Positions 17,326 to 24,255 of a stretch of 33,602 bases of DNA are shown piece by piece (within the stretch, counting starts at the first letter, position 1; every line of letters begins with the position of its first letter). The stretch spans positions 1 through 33,602 of the forward strand of contig LVCQ01000017.1 of the NCBI GenBank assembly GCA_001644975.1, written 5' to 3'. The DNA comes from Piscirickettsiaceae bacterium NZ-RLO1 (GTDB lineage: Bacteria > Pseudomonadota > Gammaproteobacteria > Piscirickettsiales > Piscirickettsiaceae). A model generated the notes under the pieces. That model did no database searches, was not told the origin of the DNA, and saw nothing but the letters and a program-made list of their open reading frames with translations. The translations under genes and the position numbers were made by a program.

Positions 17326-18726
17326 ATGAGACGTGGAATGCTAAAAGAGCATAGTAGTTTATTTTTTATTTTAGTGTGCTTAGTTGAGTTAGTGTTGGTC
17401 GCTAGCAGTGGATTTCTTGGTCACTGGTTTGAGTTGGGAAGCTTGAGTTATGACACAAATATGGACAGTATCGAAGCAATTTTATTGGGTGTAATTTTAG
17501 CGGCAATCGTTTTCCCATTATGCCGTGTGTATGCTCCATTACGTGGTCAAACCATTGGTACGGTATTTCGCCGTGTATTGTGCGCTTGGGGCTTGGTTAT
17601 TTGTTACTTGGTTCTAATTGCGTTCTTTACTCATCGTACTGGAATGTATTCACGAGGATTTTTGCTATCTTGGGCGGTGATTGGCGTTATTTTATTATTA
17701 GCTTTTCGATTGTTATTGGTCATTTTTTTACGTTATCTGCGCTCGCACGAGCATAATTTGCGCCGTGTGGTAGTAATCGGAGCTGGTTCATTAGGGGAGC
17801 GTATTGTCCGTAATTTAAAGCAACGTTTATGGACGGGTTATCGAGTCATTGGCTTCTTAGATGATAATGAACAGAAGGTTGGCCAAAGTATACGCAGGCA
17901 CCGGGTTTATAAAACGCCTAAAAATTTGGAACAATGGTTAGTTGATCATGCAGTTGACGAGGTTTGGCTGGCTTTGCCTTTGCATGCTGATCAAAGAATG
18001 AAAGAACTCTTATATGATATGCGCCATAATGCCCTCACTATTCGCTTGGTTCCGGATATTTTCTGTTTTAGTCTATTAAATCACTCACAACAAAATATTG
18101 CTGGCTTACCAACGCTTAATCTTAAAAGTAGTCCTGTGCAAGGGATTAATCGTCTGTTAAAAGCGATTGAAGACCGTGTATTGGCGATGATTATTTTAAC
18201 GATGATCAGTCCAATCATGTTTCTCTTGGCGATATTGGTGAAGTTGAGTTCAAAAGGGCCGATTTTCTTTAGGCAGGAGCGGGTCACTTTAAGTGGTAAG
18301 CGCTTTAATATTTTAAAGTTTCGTTCGATGCCGGTGAGTGCAGAAAGTAAAACCGGAGCTGTTTGGGCGACTCAAGGTGAGAATCGTGCGACTAAAATTG
18401 GTGCGCTTATGCGTAAAACCAGTTTAGATGAGCTGCCACAGTTTATTAATGTACTCAAAGGGGATATGTCTATCGTTGGACCACGCCCTGAACGTCCTGT
18501 TTTCATTAAGAAATTTAAACATGAAATTCCAGATTATATGCAAAAGCATTTGGTTAAAGCTGGGATTACAGGGTGGGCACAAGTGAATGGCTGGCGTGGT
18601 GATACTGACCTTGGTAAGCGTATTGAACATGATATTGATTATATTGAAAACTGGTCATTATGGCTTGATATTAAAATCATTTTTAAAACTATTTTAAATG
18701 GTTTTATTCATAAAAATGCATACTAG
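17326..18726 (+). CDS. wcaJ: Undecaprenyl-phosphate sugar-1-phosphate transferase (WcaJ-like)
   Basis: Membrane enzyme that starts repeat-unit synthesis by moving a sugar-phosphate, typically glucose-1-phosphate from UDP-glucose, onto undecaprenyl phosphate. It has 466 residues: four to five N-terminal membrane helices (to about 145), a Rossmann-like CoA-binding-type domain (about 150-260; VVVIGAGSLGERI), a further membrane helix near 285, and the C-terminal bacterial sugar-transferase domain. The latter contains FFRQERVTLSGKRFNILKFRS, DELPQFINVLKGDMSIVGPRP and GITGWAQVNGWRG. GAGGAG lies 5 bases before the ATG. It stands apart from the main operon, divergent from manC. Glucose is the likely sugar because galU is in the operon, but galactose is possible. 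Confidence 0.93.
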   Translation: MRRGMLKEHSSLFFILVCLVELVLVASSGFLGHWFELGSLSYDTNMDSIEAILLGVILAAIVFPLCRVYAPLRGQTIGTVFRRVLCAWGLVICYLVLIAFFTHRTGMYSRGFLLSWAVIGVILLLAFRLLLVIFLRYLRSHEHNLRRVVVIGAGSLGERIVRNLKQRLWTGYRVIGFLDDNEQKVGQSIRRHRVYKTPKNLEQWLVDHAVDEVWLALPLHADQRMKELLYDMRHNALTIRLVPDIFCFSLLNHSQQNIAGLPTLNLKSSPVQGINRLLKAIEDRVLAMIILTMISPIMFLLAILVKLSSKGPIFFRQERVTLSGKRFNILKFRSMPVSAESKTGAVWATQGENRATKIGALMRKTSLDELPQFINVLKGDMSIVGPRPERPVFIKKFKHEIPDYMQKHLVKAGITGWAQVNGWRGDTDLGKRIEHDIDYIENWSLWLDIKIIFKTILNGFIHKNAY

Positions 18727-18741
18727 CGAGTATTTACTAGT
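18722..18741. repeat. Short inverted repeat after wcaJ
   Basis: ACTAG and CTAGT form a 5-bp inverted repeat separated by 10 bases, overlapping the wcaJ stop and followed by TTTTAAATTTTT. It could be a weak terminator, or a half-site pair for an activator upstream of the sigma-54-like promoter. The sequence alone does not decide. Confidence 0.3.
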
Positions 18742-18757
18742 TTTAAATTTTTAGCTT

Positions 18758-18774
18758 TTGGCATAAAATTTGCC
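18758..18774 (+). promoter_or_regulatory. Putative sigma-54 (RpoN) promoter
   Basis: TTGGCATAAAATTTGCC matches the -24/-12 consensus TTGGCACG-N4-TTGCW. GG at 18760-18761 and GC at 18772-18773 are exactly 10 bases apart. Transcription would start near 18785, about 23-35 bases before the candidate ATGs of the outer-membrane protein gene. It is the only good match I noticed in an intergenic region of the window. Confidence 0.6.
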
Positions 18775-18807
18775 ATAGGTTTTGTATGTCCTTAGATTAA
18801 AGGGTAT

Positions 18808-19632
18808 ATGAGGCCGGTTATGCCAAAAGTCTATTTAACTGTTTATCAAGTTGTGTGTGCTGCGTTTTTATTCTGTATGCTATCTTCTGTTTATGCAGCA
18901 AAAACAGCTCAGGAAGTTTCAAAAAGTGTGTCTCGTCATAGCATTTCTTTAAATGCTTATGATCATATTGCAGTTTTGCCAAATGTGTTAAGCCCTTTAG
19001 CACCGACGGCTGTGGGTGCTCAGTGGGGGGATGTGTACTTTGGTTTTGCTGCAGCGAACCATTCCTCGGGTGAGGATAATGTCAATGGCGTGTTGGTTGT
19101 TGGTTTGGGTATCGGTGATCCTGAGCATGTGATTGGCTTGGATGTGAGTATGGCGGTAACGAGCATTAACCCTGCAGATGGTGGCTTTGCTAAGGATCAT
19201 CATGTTGACTTAAAGCTGCACAGACGCTTGCCGTATCAGTCGACAATCGCCGTGGGTGTGGAAAATCTGCTGGCAAGTGGTTTGGATCGAGATTTTAGTA
19301 AGACGTATTACCTTGTGTTAACGAAAGATTTTCAAGTCACAGAACGTCAGTTGTCTATCTCATTGGGTATTGGTAATGGTCGTTTTCGTAGCCAAGAGGA
19401 TATTAATATAGATAAAAACTCTGTCGGTGTATTTGCTGATGTGAGTATAGGCATTACAGACTGGTTGGATATTTTTGCAGATTGGACCGGTCATGCTGTT
19501 TCTGCTGGGGTCAGTTTGCAACCTGTTAAAAAGCTGCCACTCACATTAACCGTCGCAGCGTTAGATATTGGTAAGAGTGCAGTGAGCACCGTGCCTATAG
19601 CTGTGGGACTTGGTTTTACTCATCGTTTTTAA
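18808..19632 (+). CDS. Outer-membrane beta-barrel protein of unknown function
   Basis: I do not recognise the family. The protein has a signal peptide (hydrophobic about 12-28, likely cleaved after V-Y-A at residue 30). The rest is rich in alternating polar and hydrophobic beta strands with many glycines, ending in G-F-T-H-R-F; a C-terminal phenylalanine is the usual mark of a beta-barrel recognised by BAM. Two starts are possible: ATG 18808, which has AAAGGG only 3 bases upstream, and ATG 18820 (MPKVYLTV), which has GAGG 6 bases upstream and gives a more usual signal peptide. It follows wcaJ and a sigma-54-like promoter, suggesting regulated surface expression, perhaps linked to the polysaccharide. 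Confidence 0.72.
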   Translation: MRPVMPKVYLTVYQVVCAAFLFCMLSSVYAAKTAQEVSKSVSRHSISLNAYDHIAVLPNVLSPLAPTAVGAQWGDVYFGFAAANHSSGEDNVNGVLVVGLGIGDPEHVIGLDVSMAVTSINPADGGFAKDHHVDLKLHRRLPYQSTIAVGVENLLASGLDRDFSKTYYLVLTKDFQVTERQLSISLGIGNGRFRSQEDINIDKNSVGVFADVSIGITDWLDIFADWTGHAVSAGVSLQPVKKLPLTLTVAALDIGKSAVSTVPIAVGLGFTHRF

Positions 19633-19780
19633 GCTAGGGTTGAAATTAAAGCGTTAGCTAAATTCTGCGCCCTTGCTGGTAAATATTAACTAGATCTCAA
19701 ATATCAGCATTATTGTTATCTTTATGCTTTATTAAGTCTTTATTCATTTTCGAAATTCCAATATGATGATGAAAAAGTGC

Positions 19781-19809
19781 AAACCAATTGAATTAATTGA
19801 TGTTGGTTT
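19781..19809 (+). promoter_or_regulatory. Inverted repeat in the upstream region of the OmpA-like gene
   Basis: AAACCAA at 19781-19787 and TTGGTTT at 19803-19809 form a perfect 7-bp inverted repeat around a 15-base AT-rich centre. It lies 53 bases before the ATG at 19863. It may be a 5'-UTR hairpin, as in ompA leaders that stabilise mRNA, or an operator. The rest of the 19633-19862 gap shows no gene. Confidence 0.35.
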
Positions 19810-19862
19810 TAGCCAATTTTAGACACTGTTGATAAATAATGATAATGATGAGGAAAACGACA

Positions 19863-20837
19863 ATGAAGATCTCTAAGGTTGCGTGTAGCCTTGCTGTTGC
19901 AGTGCTTGCACTACCACTTGCAAGCTTTGCTGTAAGTCAAAGTGGCCAGTTTTTTGCGACGCCCAGTATAGGGAGTGGTTGGTTTGACTCAGACCGCCAA
20001 GTGAGTAATGAGCCTGTGCTAAATTTGAGTTTGGGTTATAACATTACTGATAATATCGCTGTTGCCTTATCGTATGCACATGCAAGTAATAAAGATGATG
20101 TGACGGGTAACTCTGCGAGTATGAACCAAATGCGTATTGATGGTTTGTATCGCTTTATGGAAAAAAGTCCTCTTCAGCCTTATTTGCTTGCTGGAATTGG
20201 TCGCCAGAACTTAAAAGGCTCAAACAGTTTCTTAGACTATGGTGTGGGTTTAACATATGACTTTATGCCAAATGTTGCATTAGATGTGGGTGTGCGCCGT
20301 CAGTATCAATTAGGTACGTATCATCGCAATGACACGATTGCTGCCGTGGGAATACAGTTTAGTTTTGGTCCGCATGGCAGTGCATTTAGTGCAGATGAGA
20401 GCTTTGCTCAAAATGAAATCGCCCCTGCGCCGACGCCTGAACAGGCTGCGCCGCTAGCACCTAAGGCAGCTGTGCCTGTAAATCCTTGTACAGCACCGGT
20501 GAATGAGGTCGCAATTAGTTTTGCTTCAGCCAGTGATATGGTATCGTCAAAATATGATTGCCAGTTAAGCCGTATTGCTGCGTTTTTAAACGCAAATCCA
20601 AAAAGTTCTGCAATGATTAAAGGTTATGCGGACAGCAGCGGCAGTCCAAATTATAATAATCAGGGTTTATCGCAGCGTCGGGCTGAGAGTGTGAAAGATT
20701 ACTTAGTGACTCAAAAAAGCATCAATAGCCATCGCCTAATTACACAGGCATTGGGCACTGAAAACCCAGTCGCAACGAATAAAACACTAGAAGGGCGTGC
20801 TAAAAACCGTCGTGTCGATGTGACGACAATCAAATAA
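19863..20837 (+). CDS. OmpA-family outer-membrane protein
   Basis: Outer-membrane protein that ties the membrane to peptidoglycan. From the ATG at 19863 (GAGGA 8 bases upstream; in-frame ATGs at 19839 and 19845 are less well placed) it has 324 residues. The signal peptide ends at about residue 23 (A-S-F-A). An eight-strand beta-barrel domain covers about 24-178, followed by a proline/alanine-rich hinge (APAPTPEQAAPLAPKAAVP). The OmpA C-terminal domain at about 215-324 has GYADSSG and LSQRRAESVKDYL, the peptidoglycan-binding signature. Two cysteines flank the start of this domain and could form a disulphide. It ends in its own strong terminator, so it is a single-gene unit. Confidence 0.92.
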   Translation: MKISKVACSLAVAVLALPLASFAVSQSGQFFATPSIGSGWFDSDRQVSNEPVLNLSLGYNITDNIAVALSYAHASNKDDVTGNSASMNQMRIDGLYRFMEKSPLQPYLLAGIGRQNLKGSNSFLDYGVGLTYDFMPNVALDVGVRRQYQLGTYHRNDTIAAVGIQFSFGPHGSAFSADESFAQNEIAPAPTPEQAAPLAPKAAVPVNPCTAPVNEVAISFASASDMVSSKYDCQLSRIAAFLNANPKSSAMIKGYADSSGSPNYNNQGLSQRRAESVKDYLVTQKSINSHRLITQALGTENPVATNKTLEGRAKNRRVDVTTIK

Positions 20838-20862
20838 GCTCAATAATGCCTTAATATCGTAT

Positions 20863-20892
20863 AAAAAGCCTGTAATAGCAGGCTTTTTTTTT
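20863..20892. terminator. Bidirectional Rho-independent terminator
   Basis: A perfect 10-bp stem, AAAAAGCCTG and CAGGCTTTTT, around the loop TAATAG, followed by a run of T on the + strand and flanked by A5 that gives T5 on the - strand. It sits between the convergent ompA-like gene and the cold-shock gene and can end both transcripts. Confidence 0.92.
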
Positions 20893-21121
20893 AGCTAGTA
20901 TCATTGTTGTCTTCAATCAAGATAACGTCTGCCGCATAAGGCGTGCCTGAAGTATCTTTGTGAATAGAGTAGGATACTTTTTGGTGAGTTGTTAAAGCTT
21001 GTATCTGTGCTTGTGGGTCAAATCCTGAACGATGGACGAAGATATCATCCCCTCCGTCTTGAGGGGTGATGTAGCCAAAGCCAGTTTCGTTGTTAAACCA
21101 TTTGACAAATCCGTCTGCCAT
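20891..21121 (-). CDS. Cold-shock domain protein (CspA family)
   Basis: Small single-stranded nucleic-acid-binding protein of 76 residues, one CSD beta-barrel. It has VKWFN at residues 6-10, the RNP1-like GFGYI and the RNP2 DIFVH, with an acidic tail. Its ATG lies only 7 bases after the rpoH stop and no strong Shine-Dalgarno is seen, so it is probably translated and transcribed with rpoH. That pairing suggests this Csp responds to heat rather than cold, or acts as an RNA chaperone on rpoH-linked transcripts; this is inference. Confidence 0.93.
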   Translation of the reverse strand: MADGFVKWFNNETGFGYITPQDGGDDIFVHRSGFDPQAQIQALTTHQKVSYSIHKDTSGTPYAADVILIEDNNDTS

Positions 21122-21128
21122 CTAGGCG

Positions 21129-22007
21129 TTATTCCGTCATTGATTTGCGTAGTTTCTTTAAGGCGCTTTTCTCAAGTTGGCGCACACGCTCAGCCGATAC
21201 TTGGTACTTCGCCGCTAGTTCATGAAGTGTAGCTTTATTTTCTTCATTTAGCCAGCGCTGTTGCAAGATGTCGCGACTGCGTTCATCCAGAATTGAAATA
21301 GCCTGTAAGAGCTTATTTTCTTGGCTAGATTGCCAGTTATCATGCTCCAGCGCTAACGCTGGGTTATTCATAGCATTCGTATCTTCAAGATAGCTGGGTT
21401 GCGCTGCTGCTATTCCATCTTCTTCTTCCGAGCTTGTAGGAGCAATCGCGGCATCATGTGCGCTTAAGCGTGCTTCCATCTCAATTACGGTTTTTGCGGG
21501 AACACCTAAATCAGCAGCAACGGATTCAACTTCTGCTTGATTAAACCAGCCGAGGCGTTTTTTTTGTGAGCGCAAGGAAAAAAAGAGTTTGCGCTGTGCC
21601 TTGGTGGTTGCAACTTTAACGATGCGCCAGTTGCGAATAATGAACTCATGAATTTCAGCTTTAATCCAATGAACCGCAAAGGAGACTAAGCGTACGCCGA
21701 CGCTTGGGTCGAAACGTTTTACTGCTTTCATTAAGCCAATATTGCCCTCTTGAATAAGGTCTGCTTGAGCAAGGCCATAGCCTGCATAGCTACGAGCAAT
21801 CTTAACAACGAAACGCAAGTGCGCCATTACCAGTCTGCGTGCGGCTTCGATATTTTGGTGCTTATGGTATTCTTGTGCGAGTGCAAGCTCTTCCTCAGCA
21901 CTTAACATTGGCACTTGATTGACATTATGGATAAATGTATCAAGGTTGCTGCCAGGTGTTAGCATCAATGCTTTATTATTATTTGTCAGTAGTGTAGTTT
22001 GTGTCAT
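21129..22007 (-). CDS. rpoH: RNA polymerase heat-shock sigma factor RpoH (sigma-32)
   Basis: Alternative sigma factor that directs transcription of heat-shock genes. From the ATG at 22005-22007 (GGAGGT 9 bases upstream) it has 292 residues, close to E. coli RpoH (284). Region 2 is seen at about 50-122 ([19 protein letters not shown]). The RpoH box, QRKLFFSLR followed by KKRLGWFN at about 138-155, separates it from RpoD and RpoS. Region 4 helix-turn-helix is at about 258-285 ([21 protein letters not shown]). The frame opens 8 codons earlier but lacks a matching ribosome site. It is divergent from degS and heads an rpoH-csp unit. The acidic, proline- and alanine-containing insert at about 185-215 is a little longer than usual. 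Confidence 0.95.
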   Translation of the reverse strand: MTQTTLLTNNNKALMLTPGSNLDTFIHNVNQVPMLSAEEELALAQEYHKHQNIEAARRLVMAHLRFVVKIARSYAGYGLAQADLIQEGNIGLMKAVKRFDPSVGVRLVSFAVHWIKAEIHEFIIRNWRIVKVATTKAQRKLFFSLRSQKKRLGWFNQAEVESVAADLGVPAKTVIEMEARLSAHDAAIAPTSSEEEDGIAAAQPSYLEDTNAMNNPALALEHDNWQSSQENKLLQAISILDERSRDILQQRWLNEENKATLHELAAKYQVSAERVRQLEKSALKKLRKSMTE

Positions 22008-22365
22008 GTTACTTCTACCTCCGCCAGGCAAAATAACATATTTCCTTTGATAAGGCTAGGTTCTTTTATCTAAATAATACATTGTTAGCGAATATTGTTA
22101 TGAAAAGTCATGAAAAATAGCATAAATTTACATGGATTATATTGGGTTTATTAAATAATTATGAAAATTATCAGGATGCTTTAAGTTGCCTTGTAAGGTT
22201 TAGTTAAATATTTTAAAGAATACTGTAAAGTACGTCCATATTTTCTGCTCTATACCTCTTAACTGTTTGAAACTCTAAAGATATTCCCTGTATTCCTTAT
22301 GTTATACCTTGAAAGGTTGTGTGCCTCTGGAATAAGATAAGGAAGATAATGGCAAAGGAGTATGG
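22008..22365. other. Divergent rpoH / degS intergenic region
   Basis: About 358 bp of AT-rich sequence with no coding potential that I can support. It must hold promoters for rpoH (-) and degS (+). Besides the sigma-32-like element listed separately, a weak housekeeping pair for degS is TTGCCT at 22186 with TATTTT 17 bases later. I see no convincing promoter for rpoH. Two close direct repeats, ATGAAAAGTC and ATGAAAAATA, occur near 22100-22120. Confidence 0.5.
22266..22293 (+). promoter_or_regulatory. Putative sigma-32 heat-shock promoter for degS
   Basis: TTTGAAA at 22266-22272 and CCCTGTAT at 22286-22293, separated by 13 bases, resemble the sigma-32 consensus CTTGAAA-N11 to N16-CCCCATNT. 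It lies about 70 bases before the degS ATG, and rpoH itself is the divergent neighbour. Two positions of the -10 element deviate. A second CTTGAAA at 22308 has no matching -10. Confidence 0.4.
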
Positions 22366-23469
22366 ATGATGATGCAGTCTTATAAAAGTAGAAGTGGTTT
22401 ATTATTTTCTTTTTTGATAGTTGGATTAAGTAGCTTCTTTAGTTTTTTATTATCAGTTTATCTTGCGCCATCTTGGGCCGCGCGTGTTGCGCCTGTACAG
22501 GCACCTATCATTTCATATTCAGCAGCCGTTACGCAGGCAGCTCCTGCTGTTGTCAGTATTTACACTCGTCAAAAGCTGGCCAATTTACATGGATTCTATG
22601 GCCGACAGGCAATGCCGTTTTCACCGCGTCAGCCTGGATTGCAATCAGATAATATGAGCTTGGGGTCGGGTGTTATTATGGATAAATCAGGCTACATCAT
22701 CACCAATTATCATGTGATTCGTAATGCAGATAAAATTGATGTTGCTTTGCATGATGGCCGTAAGGCTAAGGCAAGAGTCATAGGGACTGACCCTGAAGTC
22801 GATCTTGCGATATTAAAAATTAATTTAAAAAATTTGCCGGTCATTAAAGTCAATAAAGAATCTTCTGCTGTGGGCGATGTTGTTTTGGCAATTGGCAATC
22901 CTTATGGGGTGGGACAGACAATTACTCAGGGTATTGTCAGTGCGCTAGGGCGTACACGATTGCGGATTACTAATTATGATAACTTGATTCAAACTGATGC
23001 GGCGGTGAACCCTGGAAATTCTGGTGGGGCCTTGGTGAACTCTCGTGGCCAGCTTGTGGGGATTAATACTGCGATTTTCTCACGTACTGGGGGGTTTGAT
23101 GGTATTGGTTTTGCGATTCCGGTCTCGACGGTGGAGAATGTGTTAGCACAAATTGTAAAAACAGGTCATGTTACTCGAGGGTGGTTGGGTGTTGGTATTC
23201 AGCCGGTGCAGTTAGAACGTAATCAGCAAAATATCCATGGTGTCTTAGTTACTAGCCTATCTTCACAAGGGCCAGCAGATGATGCGGGGGTGCATATTGG
23301 TGATATTATTTTGAAGGTCAATGGGCAAGAGGTTGATGGTGCTGAGGGTCTCGCACGTTTAGTTGCCCAATTGACGCCAGGTAAGCAAGCAAAGCTTGCG
23401 ATTTTGCGCAATAATCGGGTGAATCAATTAGTCGTTAAAATTGGTGCGCGACCTAAGATTAGAAGCTAG
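22366..23469 (+). CDS. degS: DegS-type periplasmic serine protease
   Basis: Membrane-anchored HtrA-family protease that senses misfolded outer-membrane proteins. The 367 residues include an N-terminal anchor helix at about 12-33, a trypsin-like domain with the catalytic triad H116, D146 and S219 (GNSGG), and one PDZ domain at about 272-360. A single PDZ domain and an uncleaved anchor point to DegS rather than DegP or DegQ. In E. coli DegS cuts RseA to free sigma-E; no rseA or rpoE is in the window. AAGGAG lies 5-8 bases before the tandem ATGs at 22366 and 22369. A two-component system follows 65 bases downstream, so an envelope-stress role is likely. Confidence 0.92.
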   Translation: MMMQSYKSRSGLLFSFLIVGLSSFFSFLLSVYLAPSWAARVAPVQAPIISYSAAVTQAAPAVVSIYTRQKLANLHGFYGRQAMPFSPRQPGLQSDNMSLGSGVIMDKSGYIITNYHVIRNADKIDVALHDGRKAKARVIGTDPEVDLAILKINLKNLPVIKVNKESSAVGDVVLAIGNPYGVGQTITQGIVSALGRTRLRITNYDNLIQTDAAVNPGNSGGALVNSRGQLVGINTAIFSRTGGFDGIGFAIPVSTVENVLAQIVKTGHVTRGWLGVGIQPVQLERNQQNIHGVLVTSLSSQGPADDAGVHIGDIILKVNGQEVDGAEGLARLVAQLTPGKQAKLAILRNNRVNQLVVKIGARPKIRS

Positions 23470-23534
23470 TGCATCAACTCTTGAAGTATTGCAGTGCAAG
23501 GTTTATGATGAGGCAAGGTTGTAGGAGGAGTGTT

Positions 23535-24245
23535 ATGCGTAAGGTCTTAATGGTTGATGATGATCAAGAGCTCTGTCAGTTGGTCCAAACGTTTTTTACG
23601 AAACATTTTTTAGATATTGATGCAGTGCATACTGGGGCTGCTGCTGTAGAAAAAGTAAAGCAAGGTCAATATGATGCAATGATTCTTGATCAGAACTTGC
23701 CTGATATTCATGGGCTGGAGCTGTGTGAGAAATTGCGTAAGCATTATCAAGGTCCTGTCTTGATCTTAAGTGGTGAAGGCGGCGAAGTTGCGCGTGTTTT
23801 AGGTCTGCGTGCGGGGGCCGATGATTATTTGGAAAAACCATTTAGTCGTCATGAGTTGTTAGAGCGAATGAGAAAGCTGATTGAGCGTTGTGGCCGTAGT
23901 GCGAATACACTGAGGGCAGCACCTGAAGAAGGGACGTATCGTTTTGCTGATTTTGAAGGTTACACCTTGGACTTTTATGAGCGTATGCTACGTCCGCATG
24001 ATACTCAAGGGAAAAGCATCCAGTTAACGGATGTTGAGTTTAAAATTTTATCGAGCTTGGTTATGCGCAATAATGCCCTAGTGCGTCGCGAGGATATTGA
24101 ACAACTTGCCATTGAAAACGATGAAAATAGTCGCTCTTTTGATGTGCATATTAGTCGAATTCGTAAAAAATTAGGCAATAATGCAATGATTAAAACCATT
24201 CATGGTCATGGTTATATGATGGTTGGTGCATGCCAATTTAGTTAA
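23535..24245 (+). CDS. OmpR-family response regulator (CpxR-like)
   Basis: DNA-binding response regulator of 236 residues. The receiver domain (1-118) has the acidic pocket D8-D9-D10, phospho-acceptor D52, S79 and K101. The winged-helix domain at about 135-232 includes SRSFDVHISRIRKKLG and KTIHGHGYMM. The frame runs upstream to a GTG at 23469 that overlaps the degS stop, but the ATG at 23535 has GGAGGAG 4 bases upstream and begins exactly at the receiver domain. The gene follows degS and precedes a histidine kinase by 10 bases, so the three are probably one operon. CpxR and RstA are the closest well-known types; the name is not certain. Confidence 0.9.
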   Translation: MRKVLMVDDDQELCQLVQTFFTKHFLDIDAVHTGAAAVEKVKQGQYDAMILDQNLPDIHGLELCEKLRKHYQGPVLILSGEGGEVARVLGLRAGADDYLEKPFSRHELLERMRKLIERCGRSANTLRAAPEEGTYRFADFEGYTLDFYERMLRPHDTQGKSIQLTDVEFKILSSLVMRNNALVRREDIEQLAIENDENSRSFDVHISRIRKKLGNNAMIKTIHGHGYMMVGACQFS

Positions 24246-24255
24246 TTAATGTTAT

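Noticed and set aside
22308-22330. Second CTTGAAA as a heat-shock -35 element for degS
   Set aside because: No CCCCAT-like -10 element occurs at any allowed spacing; the following bases read GGAATAAG.
23469-23534. Longer response regulator starting at GTG 23469
   Set aside because: The ATG at 23535 has GGAGGAG just upstream and begins at the receiver domain; the extra 22 residues resemble no known domain.
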